This document shows positions 14,213 to 24,533 of a stretch of DNA of 64,000 bases, in pieces. A model generated the notes under the pieces. The model worked only from the letters and a program-made list of their open reading frames with translations. It did not search any database and was not told the DNA's origin. How positions within the stretch are numbered: the stretch's first letter is position 1; each line of letters starts with the position of its first letter. The position numbers were made by a program, and so were the translations under genes. The DNA is from Paraescarpia echinospica. Its lineage: Eukaryota; Annelida; Polychaeta; Sabellida; Siboglinidae. The stretch is taken from contig CM034543.1 of assembly GCA_020002185.1 (NCBI GenBank), positions 27,732,886 to 27,796,885 on the forward strand, given 5' to 3'.

Positions 14213-14445
14213 TGTAATATAGGTATATAATATAGGGTATATTTGGACTGATTGCCTAGCAGCAACCTTTGGACTCTAATTAGCATATAGAGTAGTGGGC
14301 GCTGCCGCTGTTAGTGTAGTGAATCGGTCAAGCCTAGGATTTAGATCAGTGTAGCTGTGTATCCAGATAGCAGTGTATTAAACATATTCTCTCGACGTAT
14401 TGTCTGTATGTTATATAATACATATATACAAGCAATACCGTTACA
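14213..14445 (+). repeat. LTR-like block (TGTAATATAGG..CGTTACA)
   Basis: A 233 bp block starts TGTAATATAG and ends CGTTACA, with inverted TGTAA/TTACA termini as in Ty3/Gypsy LTRs. It is directly followed by integrase-coding sequence with no PBS, so either internal sequence was deleted or a solo LTR sits beside the remnant. It shares the first 10 bases with the LTR-like start at 19407 but no further similarity is visible. No 5 bp target duplication was found. Confidence 0.45.
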
Positions 14446-14709
14446 GGCGTCTGTCACCGCAAAATCACACCGCTATAGCCGATGGCGAATGGACAAGTGG
14501 AGAACTTCAACAAGCTGATGATGAAGGCAGTACGTTCAGCCATCATTAAACATCGCAACTGGAGTCGCGAACTGCAGCAGTTTCTGCGAAATTATCGATC
14601 TACTCCGCATAGATATACACTGTTCATACCTCACCGACTACTGTTTGGTCGAGAACCGAGAACTAAGCTACCAGAGCTGCCAACACTTCAGGGCGTGTAC
14701 CCAGAAGAT
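14446..14709 (+). pseudogene. Ty3/Gypsy integrase remnant, first half (interrupted by LINE)
   Basis: The frame starts HRKITPL, has a TAG where Trp is conserved, then MANGQVENFNK with the catalytic Glu region, ELQQFLRNYRSTPH, and HRLLFGREPRTKLPELP. It is broken at codon GAT (14707-14709) by the LINE and resumes at 18723. The upstream part of pol is missing. Confidence 0.85.
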
Positions 14710-14792
14710 TTAACAAGATTGCCACCCAGAGAATTAATTCTAGGTGGCAGGTGGACAAGCAAGCCCTTTGGCTTATCGAGAGTCTGACCCTT

Positions 14793-17699
14793 TTATCTAT
14801 GTGTACACCTCGACATACCCGTCTGAGGTATGTCGATTTTATTTTTAAACATATTCACGCTACTAGCACCCACACAATCAGCAGATAATCTGTTCCATTC
14901 ATTTACAGTCCTTTGTGAAAATGAAAACTTTCTTATATCTAATCTACTCTGCTCCTTTGCTAATGTAACTTCATGTCCTCTAGTCCTTCTATCTTTCTTA
15001 ACTGAAAAAAAATATTTCTCAATATTTTCATAACCATTCAATATTTTAAACACTTCTATCTGATTTCCTCTCAATCTCCTGGTCTCTAGTGTTGTTAATC
15101 CGCATTTTTTTAGGCGTATTTCGTAACTAAGATCCCTCAGTTTTTGTATCATTTTAGTTGCTCTCCTCTGCACTCTTTCTAGCATATCTATGTCTTTCCT
15201 GCGATATGGCCTCCACGCTTGAATACAATATTCTAAATGAGGCCTAACTATTGTTTTGTACAGCGGTATTATTAGCTCTTTTTCCTTATACGTTATGTTT
15301 CGCCTAATTAATCCAAGGGTTTGATTTCCCTTTGAAGCTGCAATTCAGCACTGCTCTGAAACCTTCGTATCAGCACTAATGGTTAACCCTAAGTCCTTTT
15401 CTTTTACAGTAGTACTTAGTACAGTACCCCCCATAGTATATTCTACCTCTTCGTTCCCATGTCCTTTGTGAAGGCATTTACATTTTCCAAAATTGAACAG
15501 CATTTGCCACTTTTCAGACCATTTGATCAACCTGTCAAGATCTTCTTGTAAATGCTGTCTATCTCCATCACTTTTAATCCTTCTAAACACTTTTGTATCA
15601 TCCGCAAATTTCAACACCTTGCTTGTTATTTCATCATCCAAATCGTTGATATATATTAAGAATAATATAGGTCCTAATACTGATCCCTGTGGTACCCCAC
15701 TCAATACCGATTTCCAGTTTGAAGCCTCCCCATCAACTACTACACGTTGTCTTCTGTCAATCAGCCATTGTTCTATCCAGTTTATTATACCATTTCCTAT
15801 GCCATGGGCCTTTAGTTTCAGCAGTAATCTTTGATGTGGTACTTTGTTGAAAGCTTTTTGAAAATCTAAGTAGACGATATCTACCGGTGATCCCTCATCT
15901 ACCCACTTAGTGATGTCTTCCAAAAAACATAACATATTTGTTAAGCATGACCTCGCTTTAAAAAAACCATGTTGAGATGGGTTTATCAATTTTTGTTTAA
16001 CAAGAAAATCCACCATGTGATCTTTAATTAGTCTTTCTAATAATTTGCAAATCACTGATGTTAAACTCACTGGTCTATAGTTCTCCGACTTGTTTCTCGA
16101 ACCTTTTTTAAATAACGGTATAATGTTTGCCTCTTTCCATTCTAAAGGAACCACTCCCTCTTCTAATGACAAATTGAAAACTGTTGCAAGCGGTACGCTA
16201 ATTTGTTCTACAATTTCCAACAGTAGTTTGGGCGGAATCCCATCCACTACAGGTGATTTATTATCCTTCATAGCCCTTATTTTCTTAGCTACCATTTCCG
16301 GGGTTACAATTAATTGTCCTAAATAGTCTGAATCTGCCCCCTTGAACTTAGCCTCTGGTACTGGCAGTGAACTAATATCTTCTCTGGTAAACACTGAACT
16401 AAAGTAGTCATTCAGGTCTTCTGCCATTAAGAATCCCTCTAATATTATATTTCCAGCACTATCTTCTAGAGGACCGACCTTATCTTGAACTTTCTGTTTG
16501 CTTCGAACATACGCATAAAAACTCTTGCTGTCATGTTTTTTATTACTAGCTAATTGTTGTCCATAGCTTCTCTTTGAATTTCTAATTTCAGCTGTAGCTT
16601 GGTTAAGTGCTTCTTTATAACTGTTGTAGTCTTCATAATTTCCAGTACATCTATATAATATGACTTCCACATCATTTGTTTATACTGAATTTTTTTTATG
16701 GCTTCTTTCGATAAGTGTTTCTTTTTGGACTGTTTTCCTTGTTTTTTGAAGGGCACAAATTTATCACCTATGCACTTAATTTCACTCTTTAATATATTCC
16801 AGCATTCTGTTGCTGTCTTATTTTTTAGTGTGTTATTCCAGTCTGCCTTTGCTAAATATTTCCTCATGTCCTTATACCTTCCTTTGTGGAAATTTCTCCT
16901 ATACTGCTTTTTATTATTCCTTTCTGATTTTACTTTGATGGTAAAATGTATCTGGTTGTGATTGCTACTCCCCAGTGGCTCACATATCTTGACATTGTCA
17001 ACAAATTCATTCTGTGAGGACAAAACTATGTCTAACACATTCTCACCCCTGGTTGGTTCTAGCACATGTAGAAAGGAAAGTATCTTGAACTAAAACTAAA
17101 AACTTGTGGTCCTCACTCCCCATACTCTGAAGAGATTTCCATTGTATATGTCCGTGGTTAAAATCCCCCATAATAATACAGTCCCGTTTGCTTACTTCCC
17201 TTATAGCCTTTTGTATTTTTTCATTCTCTTCTGTGCTTATGTTTGGACTTCGATAAACTAACCCAACTGTTAACGTTGAGTTTCCTGTAACTATGTTACA
17301 CCAAACAGCTTCTTTGCAATCTGCTTCTCTTTCTAATTTTATTTCATAAGTCTGGATAGATTCTTTAATATATAAAACAACTTCACCTCCCTTTCTTCCT
17401 ATTCTATCTTTTCTAAACATTACATATCCTGTCAGTCCCAATTCAGCATCTGATATATCGGTGGTGGTCCAGGATTCGGTTATACCTATTATATGAGGGT
17501 CAATATCTTCTACCATAATGTTTAGTTCATTTCTTTTGTTTACTATACTCCTTGCATTTAAACAAACACATTTATAGCCAGCTTCAGAAGAGTTTTCCAG
17601 ACTGTTATTTGCTGATTTATTTGTGCTGTCTTTATCTCTCCCTCCATTTTCAGGCTTTTCTGTGAGTCCCCCCTGCGAATCTAGTTTAAATAGATGCAA
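14793..17699 (-). pseudogene. LINE ORF2: endonuclease and reverse transcriptase, frameshifted
   Basis: Three breaks split the frame, near 17055, 16600 and 15345. The endonuclease (17699-17050) has CLNARSIVNKRNELN, GITESW, VGLVYRSPN and CIIMGDFNH. The linker and RT (16670-15345) have KEANIIPLFKKGSRNK, NYRPVSLTS, QHGFFKARSCLTN, VYLDFQKAFNKVPH, SGVPQGSVLGP and the catalytic FADDTK. The C terminus (15185-14793) has RRATKMIQKLRDLSYE and KFSFSQRTVNEWNRLSADC. Family knowledge: this is target-primed reverse transcription machinery of the CR1 clade. Note that FNKVPH has Asn where related elements have Asp. Confidence 0.9.
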
Positions 17700-18717
17700 C
17701 CTGTCCCACTGTCAACCGATCGCAGCAGGTTCTCTGAGAAAACTGCTGCCCCCTTTCCACTAAGATGGAGGCCATCTCTCATGTACATATCTTCCCTCCC
17801 AACAAAGTATCCCCATAAATCTGTGAATCCCACGCCCTCTTCTTCACACATCTGCTCAACTAGTGCGTTGATTGCCATCCTCTTACAGATTCTGTATGTT
17901 GCCCCCCTTCCTCCCATTACTGGCAAAATTCCTGAGAGAACAACCTGTTCCACTCTTGTCTTCTTTAGCTTCCTTACTAGATGTCTGTACTTCAGAACTA
18001 CCCCGGTGGTTCCCTCCTTGTCTGCATTGTTTGTCCCTAGTATAGACCATCCCTTGCCATGCCCCAATACCTTCTCTACCCTTTCGGTCACATGCTCTAT
18101 CCTAGCCCCCGGTAGACATACAACAACGTCCTTTCCCTCGCATATATTTCTGTTTTTCTCAGAATTGAATCGCCCATAAACACTCTCTTTTCTCCTTGCC
18201 CCCTCAATCACTGCCTCGGAGTAGCTCCTCCGGTTTGCATATGTCTGGTTGTTGTCTTTCCCCCCTATCGTCTTCTCTCCTGTCACATTCTTTTCCGGTC
18301 CATCTTTCCTGTCACTTTTTCTCTTGTCACCTTTCCTCCTGTCAGCGTCCCTTATATCGACTTCTCTTCTATCATATTTGCTCTCACTTCCTTTCGTCCC
18401 TTCATCTTTCGTCCCATCTCATTTTCTTCTCTTCTCTCCCGTCCCATCTTCCCTCCCTCCTTCTCTATGGTCACTTTCTTCCCTGTCACCTTCACGCTTG
18501 TCATGTTTTCTGTTGTCGATTTTCCAATGTCTTCCCCTCCAATCACCTTCCCTCCTCTCAATCTCCTTTCCTCAGTTTTCTTGCCACTGCTATTCTCCTT
18601 CAGTCTTGCAGTATTCTCACCTCTCTCCCTGTCGTCTCTCTGCATTCGACCTGCTTCCTTGCTAATTCCAATCTCCATTCCCTTCACGATATATCTCAAC
18701 CTAACTATCTCCTTCTG
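17681..18717 (-). pseudogene. LINE ORF1: coiled coil and SGNH/GDSL esterase-like domain
   Basis: Reading 5' to 3' on the minus strand: LLQKEIVRLRYIVKGMEI, a coiled-coil start, then a long Lys/Glu/Arg-rich linker (about 18350-18700), and in another frame the esterase-like domain with GTNNADKEG, VVLSGILPVMGGRG and DGLHLSGKGAAVFSENLL. The DGLHLS block supplies the Asp-His of SGNH hydrolases. Known CR1 ORF1 proteins carry such a domain; its role in retrotransposition is not settled. A frameshift between the linker and the domain breaks the ORF. The stop at 17681-17683 overlaps the start of the ORF2 frame. Confidence 0.75.
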
Positions 18718-19069
18718 CAGGAGATGAAGTCGTTTGCAGATAAGACGCTCGTGCAAAAGCGAGAATGAAAGAGTACTCAGACGAGCGTGCACACGTTTCA
18801 CAGATGAACCTACAAATGGGAGAGGTTGTGCTTGTACATCAGCCTAGAGTAAACAAACTCTCTACTCCGTTCGCACCGACACCGCTCATCGTCAGTGCAA
18901 TGGAAGGACTAAATTAATGGTCACCGCCGTGCGTAGTGATGTGTCCACAGTGACGCGAAATGTGTCTAAGTTTCATAGAGGCATGTCGCCCGATGAAATC
19001 GCGCGACATCATCCCGAGGACACAGCTGCGGACGACGACACGCCAACAGATGATGAGTCGTTACGATGA
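18718..19069 (+). pseudogene. Ty3/Gypsy integrase remnant, second half
   Basis: After the LINE, the frame of the first half continues at 18723 with one TAA, then DARAKARMKEYSDERAHV, QMGEVVLVHQP, and NKLSTPFAPTPLIV, the C-terminal domain of Ty3/Gypsy integrase. It meets TAA at 18915 and resumes in a shifted frame at 18917: MVTAV, then VTRNVSKFHR, with a short acidic tail and a stop at 19067-19069. Joined across the LINE, the two halves are collinear with the normal protein, so the LINE inserted into an existing Gypsy copy. Confidence 0.85.
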
Positions 19070-19406
19070 CGAAGAGGTGTTTAAGCCACCTGCTCTGCAA
19101 ACTGTCCGTCCACAATGAGCTCGAAAGAAGCGACAGCGATTAATCGAGCAACTCTAGAAATTGGGTGTAGGCGGATCGCTGCCCGTTCTAGATATAGTGA
19201 GTTACACGATATATATAAGGGTGTAGGCGGATTGCTGCCCTTCATATCCGTTATCTAGTTAAGTGTTCAGTTAAATAACATGTCATGTTTATGCGTTGAT
19301 CTGTTTTCACAACGAACACATATTAGGAATCCATGTCACAAAATGTATTGCAGTTCAATGTTCCTTTAATTAACAAATGTGACTAAGTAATCAAGGTAGA
19401 GAGGGA

Positions 19407-19571
19407 TGTAATATAGCTGCTCCCTGCATGTTATATACGTAGTCTATGTATTACGGACGGATCCCGCTGACTTCGGATTTCTCCGGTGTTGTTCGGGTTG
19501 GATAATAAACGACGGCCATGTTTCGTTCAGTCTCATAAACGGTGTGTTTAATTAAAAGCAGCAATCTTACA
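19407..19571 (+). repeat. candidate 3' LTR with polypurine tract
   Basis: AAGGTAGAGAGGGA (19393-19406) is a polypurine tract directly before TGTAATATAG. The block ends CAATCTTACA about 165 bp later and includes AATAAA near 19502. Position and orientation fit a 3' LTR for the split Gypsy element. It does not match the LTR-like block at 14213 beyond 10 bases, so the two may derive from different families. Confidence 0.4.
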
Positions 19572-19822
19572 CATACGCATGTTATGTCACTACGCTCAAG
19601 AGGCAATCGTTTAATAAAACATTCTATTTGCCAATGAACGTCAAGTCGTCGATCTGTTGTTGCGAAATTTAAAAATTGTCACGTGACCAGTCAAATAACC
19701 GTAGGCCTAATCCTTGATCTCACTGTAAGAGATTACGCATATAAGCACCTACACCTATGTTAGCTCGCATCTCTATCGTTGCGCTCCCTATAAACCACAT
19801 TAAAATTAAGCATTGATACTAC

Positions 19823-19899
19823 GCATACCGGTGTACTGGTCTCGATGGAGGTTCCGGTCTGAGAGTAAGTTCCGGTTCCGTTTTGCGTATTGCGCATGC
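19823..19899 (+). repeat. 77 bp inverted repeat, left arm
   Basis: Starts GCATACCGGTGTACTGGTC and ends TGCGCATGC. Its reverse complement is at 27306-27382 with three mismatches in 77 positions. It may be the TIR of a 7.56 kb element or one of two independently inserted copies. Confidence 0.85.
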
Positions 19900-19931
19900 T
19901 CGCGCAAGCGCAGTATATCAAAATCGACCAA

Positions 19932-20083
19932 CTGTGAGCAACGTGACCTCAGGTGACCGATCAACTTTGACCCCGTGCCAGAAGTATGCGGCGACTGAGT
20001 TACATCGCTGTGAGCAACGTGACCTCAGGTGACCGATCAACTTTGACCCTTGCTCGATGCACTCGGTGACTGAGATATACAAT
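19932..20083 (+). repeat. 76 bp tandem duplication
   Basis: Two direct copies starting at 19932 and 20008 share CTGTGAGCAACGTGACCTCA and then GGTGACCGATCAACTTTGAC. The 3' halves are diverged (GGCGACTGAGT versus CGGTGACTGAG). It lies just inside the left 77 bp inverted repeat. Confidence 0.9.
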
Positions 20084-20184
20084 TAATCATTTTTCGTTTG
20101 CTGTAGCGACCGTTACTCCACCGACCTATTTGCCCCCTACGTTGCTGAACAGGATCGTACATCTGCGCGTGACCACTGTCTACT

Positions 20185-20637
20185 CGGGTAAGACCACATT
20201 AAGGATTCGTCCGCCATTACCCCGAGAGAGTTCCCAATAGAAATGGCATTATGCAGGTTGTGTGAATTTCTGAGAGTACTTGTATAATGTTGATTGAGTA
20301 GAAATTATGTTTTTCTGCAGCGTGGTACCAGAGCTGTCAAATTATGACAGTTGTCAAATTGTGCTTTTCTGCGTATAGATACAGGTGTCATTTGGCTGTA
20401 TGATGTCATTAAGGCAAATCACTGTCTGGTTCTAGCAGAAATGAAGGGGTGTCAGGTTTGAAAGTGGTTTATGGAAAATTGAGGTATGAGAATTTTACGA
20501 ATTTTGCACAGCATGTGTATGAATAGAGAGTAAATATGGTGTAGAAATTTAAAGAAAACTGTTGGTTAAAATTTACAATAAAATGAAGGAAACGTTATAA
20601 TGGCCGCCTATGGGGAAATCTAATGTGGTCTCACCCC
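20185..20637. mobile_element. MITE family C with TACT target duplication
   Basis: Left end GGGTAAGACCACATTA and right end TAATGTGGTCTCACCCC are inverted complements with one internal mismatch. The subterminal CCGCCATT and ATGGCCGCC are also inverted. TACT flanks both sides (20181-20184 and 20638-20641), a 4 bp target duplication. 453 bp, no coding capacity. A partial copy is at about 30022-30095. Confidence 0.75.
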
Positions 20638-22216
20638 TACTGGCACATTAGTTAGTATCAACTAGGTCACATATCTTTTGTTGAGAAAATACCTGTGATG
20701 CAGCGGGAGAAAATAGGAGATGAGTACCGACGGTACATGACTTGCATAAGGCATTACCTAGTCACAAAAAGCACTTGGTGTGTGAAAAGCGAATGCGCAA
20801 TGCTATTTTGAAAGCTACGCAGCATGGCAAATATCAAGTAGACGGTGAGTAGACAGTCCAGCCCCAGGGCCAGGCTAATAGTCTGTAGCCTAGCGTTTAG
20901 TATACTATGCCATAACCCAGTATATTAATATGGGTTTCTTAAATGATATAGGTGTCAGAATAGGGGCCTGTGTTTTTGACAAAAGTATAATTACGAAACG
21001 ATGGCTGGACGCAATGCCAATGACGTGGCTATTAATACAGCTGCTCTGCAGGCCCACTGTTTATTACCTAGAATGGTTATTATTCTTATCTTTCTGTGGG
21101 TTGTACCTCTTGATTTCCTGAAGCATAAATAAATATTCCTTTGACAAAACAGACACCCATGGCAGTCATTACAGGTTGGTGGTTATTTTTTGGCAAATAT
21201 TAATAAAAATTGCACTCAACCTAAGATGTAAAATGGCTTCAGTCTTATATGACCAAATGTACTGCTAGTATGTCACTACTTGAAATTAGTTAATTGTGAA
21301 TTCTATTTTGTGAATATTCTTTCAGCTGAAATTATTAACGCTATTAAACAATCGTTTTACCTAAAAATGTATAGGCTTAGCCTAGGGGCCTACCACTAAA
21401 ATGTACACCAACCTAAATACCAATGTATTTGACCATATATAGTGCAATTAATGAATGAAATAGATTAATAAATAATGGACAATCACTCGCTATCAATATT
21501 GCAGTTAGCACAGGTACTTACATTGTTATTGTCACACTGCACTGTACTGTATTTGTGTATGAATAGTTATATTTCCTTTCTCGGAAGTAGACACAGTGAC
21601 ACATAAGCTTATTGACAGTGTGTGGGAATACTGTTACATGACAGTAAGGAATTTACTAATTAATTGTATCATACTGACATGGTACTCTTTGTAGTGTTAA
21701 ATTGTATCAAGTGAATTATGACATTCTCTACATAGTTTGCTCAGGCCCTTATCACTAGAATTTAGACCCCTACTGTCCTAGGCTATGGCAGTGCAGCATA
21801 GGTAACTTGTGTTGGTAATTTCATCCATCATTTATGTAGTAAGCTTTACTTATAATTGTAACAAGTGAACAATACTATTTGGCAGCATCTGCAAATTTTG
21901 TAAATGGCCTTTATTAAGTTGTCTGTTTTTAATTGAAACTTGAAACAGTGGTTTCCTTTTTAACATTGTTTATTTTAAATTAAGAGTACACCTGTAGATG
22001 CTAATGTCTCAGTATCTGTTGGTGGTTCAAATCCGCCAGGTAAATGCACAAACCTTTGTGCACAATTACCCCTGGCATGGGCTTATTGACCGATACATTG
22101 CATCTGCGAGTATGATTATGTCGATATTTAATTAAAATGACTTTCAATGGTGCAACAGTTGAAGCATCAGATATAGTCAATTGAAAAAACAACTGATTTA
22201 CCCCATACCTTCATTG
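20638..22216. other. AT-rich stretch inside the IR-bounded interval; weak exon-like ORF
   Basis: Mostly non-coding. A short plus-strand open segment near 20698-20844 ends at a good donor (G|GTGAGT at 20845) and in one frame reads HKKHLVCEKRMRNAILKA. It has no recognisable domain. A foldable segment at 22017-22077 combines a GGTGGTTCAAATCCGCC arm with a TGCACAAACCTTTGTGCA hairpin. No transposase was found. Confidence 0.3.
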
Positions 22217-23402
22217 TCCACCTAACAAGATTGCCACACAGAGAATTAACTCTAGATGGCAGGTGGACAAGGAAGCCTTTTGGCTTATTGAGAGCCCAAC
22301 CCTTTTTATCCAACCCTTCTGCATCCTGCCCTTCTGAGGTGTGTCGATTGTATGTTTACACATATTCACACAGTAAACACCCACACAATCAGCAGATAAT
22401 CTGTTCTATTCATTTACAGTCCTTTGTGAAAAGTAGAACATTCTTATACCTAATCTACACTCCTCCTTTACTAATATAACTTCATGTCCTCTAGTACTTC
22501 TATCCTTCCTAACTGAGAAAAAAGTATTTCTATCAATATTTTCATAACCATTCAATATTTTAAACACTTCTATCTCATCTCCTCTCAATCTCCTGGACTC
22601 TAGTGGTGTTAAACCATCTTATTTTAGGTGTATTTCATAACTAAGATCCCTCAGTTTTGGTATAATTTTAATCGCTCTCCTCTGTACTGTTTCTAGCATA
22701 TCTATGTCCTTCCTGCGATATGGCCTCCACGCTTGTACACAATATTCTAATTGAGGCCTAACTACTGTTTTGTACAATTTATCTTTTTTTTTCCTTATAC
22801 ACTATATTTCACCTAATTAATCCAAGGATTTTATTTCCCTTTGTAGCTGCAATTCCGCACTACTTAGAAACCTTCATCTCAGCACTAGTGGTTAACCCAA
22901 AGTCCTTTTCTTTTACAGTTGTACTTAATACAGTACCCCCCATTTATATTGTACATCTTCGTTCCCATGTCCTGTGCGGAGGCATATACATTTCAAAAAA
23001 TTTAACCTCATTTGCCCCTTTTCAAACCATTTGATCAACCTGTCAAGATCATCTTGTAAATGCTGTCTATCTACATAACGTTTAATCCTTCTGAACACTT
23101 TTGTATCATCTGAAAATTTCAACACCTTTCTAGTTATATCATCGTCCAAATCGTTGATATATATTAAGAATAAAATAGGTCCCAGTACTGATTCCAGTGG
23201 TACCCCACTCAAAACTGATTTCCAGTTTGAAGCCTCCCCATCAACTACTATCCGTTGTCTTCTGTCAATCAGCCATTTTTTTATCCAGTTAATTATACCA
23301 TTTCCTATGCCATGGACCTATAGTTTAAGTAGTAATCGTTGATGTGGCACTTTGTCGAAAGCTTTCTGAAAATCTAAATACATGATATGTACTGGTGATG
23401 TC
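22217..23402 (-). mobile_element. 5'-truncated CR1-like LINE, second copy
   Basis: Same 3' end as the 4.0 kb LINE (ACAAGATTGCCAC at 22227, then the palindromic AGAATTAACTCTAGATGG) and the same ORF2 C-terminal blocks. RT fragments SGVPLESVLGP and FSDDTK carry substitutions in conserved positions (Q to E, A to S). Multiple frameshifts. Homology to the first copy stops at about 23402, the 5' truncation point. Confidence 0.9.
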
Positions 23403-23410
23403 TCCCATAT

Positions 23411-23580
23411 ATAAATATATGGAGTATCTTGAAACGACCCTATTGTGGGGGTCGTATATTAATTCCTAAACGTTTGGTGCTCCAGGTTCAAGCTGTAAGA
23501 TGAAAACTACCCACATGCATAATGTGCAAGCTTGATTCTAAGTCAATGTTATGCCTCAGGTGGTTTTCACAGGCCTGTTG
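23411..23580 (+). repeat. dispersed repeat D, copy 1
   Basis: TATATGGAGTAT, then TTGAAA, GGGGTCGTA, GATTAAT-like and GCTC..AGGTTCAAGC motifs in the same order as at 28650-28850. It starts 8 bp after the LINE truncation point. Unclassified; GGTTCAAGC resembles a pol III B box, so a SINE origin is possible. Confidence 0.55.
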
Positions 23581-24417
23581 TCATTAGATGTAAATTCTAA
23601 GTGCACACTAGTAGCAGCCAGTGACCCAACTGACATTAAAGCAATTAGTTAGGTTCAGGCAATTGTTTGCACAATCTCAAATCTCCAGCCAGGGACAGTC
23701 AGTGACTGAGCTGGGTGAACTGTGAATGTCCAGTGGGTGATAAGGCACTTCAGGGCTGGGTTAAAATGTGAAAGTGAACACAATCCAGCTATACACTATT
23801 TAACTTAAATTCTCATATTGTACTTTCAAGTTTTAGATAAGTTTGTACAATGTCATTGTGCTTTATTAGCTTGCTTGGCCTATTACAGACATTAGTTCCA
23901 GTTAGCCTCTTTAGCGGATAATGTGTTCTTTTTGTCTTAAAATTAATCGTTAGGTGAGTTCAAGTTGATTTCTAATTTAATTGAAGTTAGTTTAAATGGA
24001 ATGTTAATTAAATGAAAGTTATTTGTTAATTTTATTTTATTGAAAAACTTTGGGAGGTTAATTTAATTTAATTGACCTGATAAATGTATGATATTAATTA
24101 ATTTAACTGGAAAATATATGAGTTGATGTATTTTAAATAATTTTCAAAGTTAGTTTACCATGCCTGCTCTCAATATTCTTTGATGTTTCCTGCACTAAAT
24201 ACGTTTAGGTATGCAAGCATGCCAAATTGTTTTATGTGAAGGAATCTTCATAGTATATCGAGTTACTTTGTTGTAATAAAAGTGATTGATCATAGAACAA
24301 TATTTTATACTCGGTATTTAATTATTGTGTTGTGTTATATTTTATAAATACCAAAATGTGGTGTCTTGGCATCCATATTGTTTAACAAATAAGATAATTA
24401 TACGTAAAAAAATGTAA

Positions 24418-24533
24418 ATTCTTATATAGCGCAGTATCCAGTCTTTAGGACTGCTCGATGCGTTTTACACTTTACTCCCTGGCAGACCTGTTCAATCGAA
24501 CATCATCTCGACTTCTCTTGGAAGTATTCAGCC
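24418..24533 (-). repeat. SINE-like repeat, copy 1
   Basis: TTCTTATATAGCGCAG, GACTGCTCGATGCGTTTTACA, CTCCCTGGCAGACCTGTTCA and ATCTCGACTTCTC occur in the same order at 49760-49862. Such CGCTTTACA-containing repeats are common SINE or LINE tails in invertebrates. Nearby (24668-24705) the minus strand has TGGCTGAGAGG and GATTCGAATCC, resembling pol III A and B boxes at atypical spacing. Confidence 0.5.

Larger units (their letters stand above)
14710..18717 (-). mobile_element. CR1-like LINE, nearly full length, inserted in Gypsy integrase
   Basis: A 4.0 kb non-LTR retrotransposon on the minus strand with ORF1 (coiled coil plus SGNH-type domain), ORF2 (AP endonuclease, RT, C-terminal region) and a 3' UTR ending in a small hairpin (CACCTAGAATTAATTCT). 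It is flanked by CAGAAGAT (14702-14709) and CAGGAGAT (18718-18725), an 8 bp target-site duplication with one mismatch. Removing the element restores the reading frame of the flanking integrase. The 5' end begins inside or just before the ORF1 coiled coil, so it is slightly 5'-truncated. A second truncated copy is at 22217-23402. Confidence 0.9.

Noticed and set aside
18196..18768. 190- and 138-codon plus-strand ORFs with Ser/Leu/Pro bias
   Set aside because: They are antisense to the Lys/Glu-rich linker of LINE ORF1.
14213..19571. One simple Gypsy element with matching 5' and 3' LTRs
   Set aside because: The two LTR-like blocks share only their first 10 bases, so they are not a recent LTR pair.
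22017..22040. tRNA gene suggested by the GGTTCAAATCC box
   Set aside because: Only a T-arm can be drawn; acceptor, D and anticodon arms are missing.
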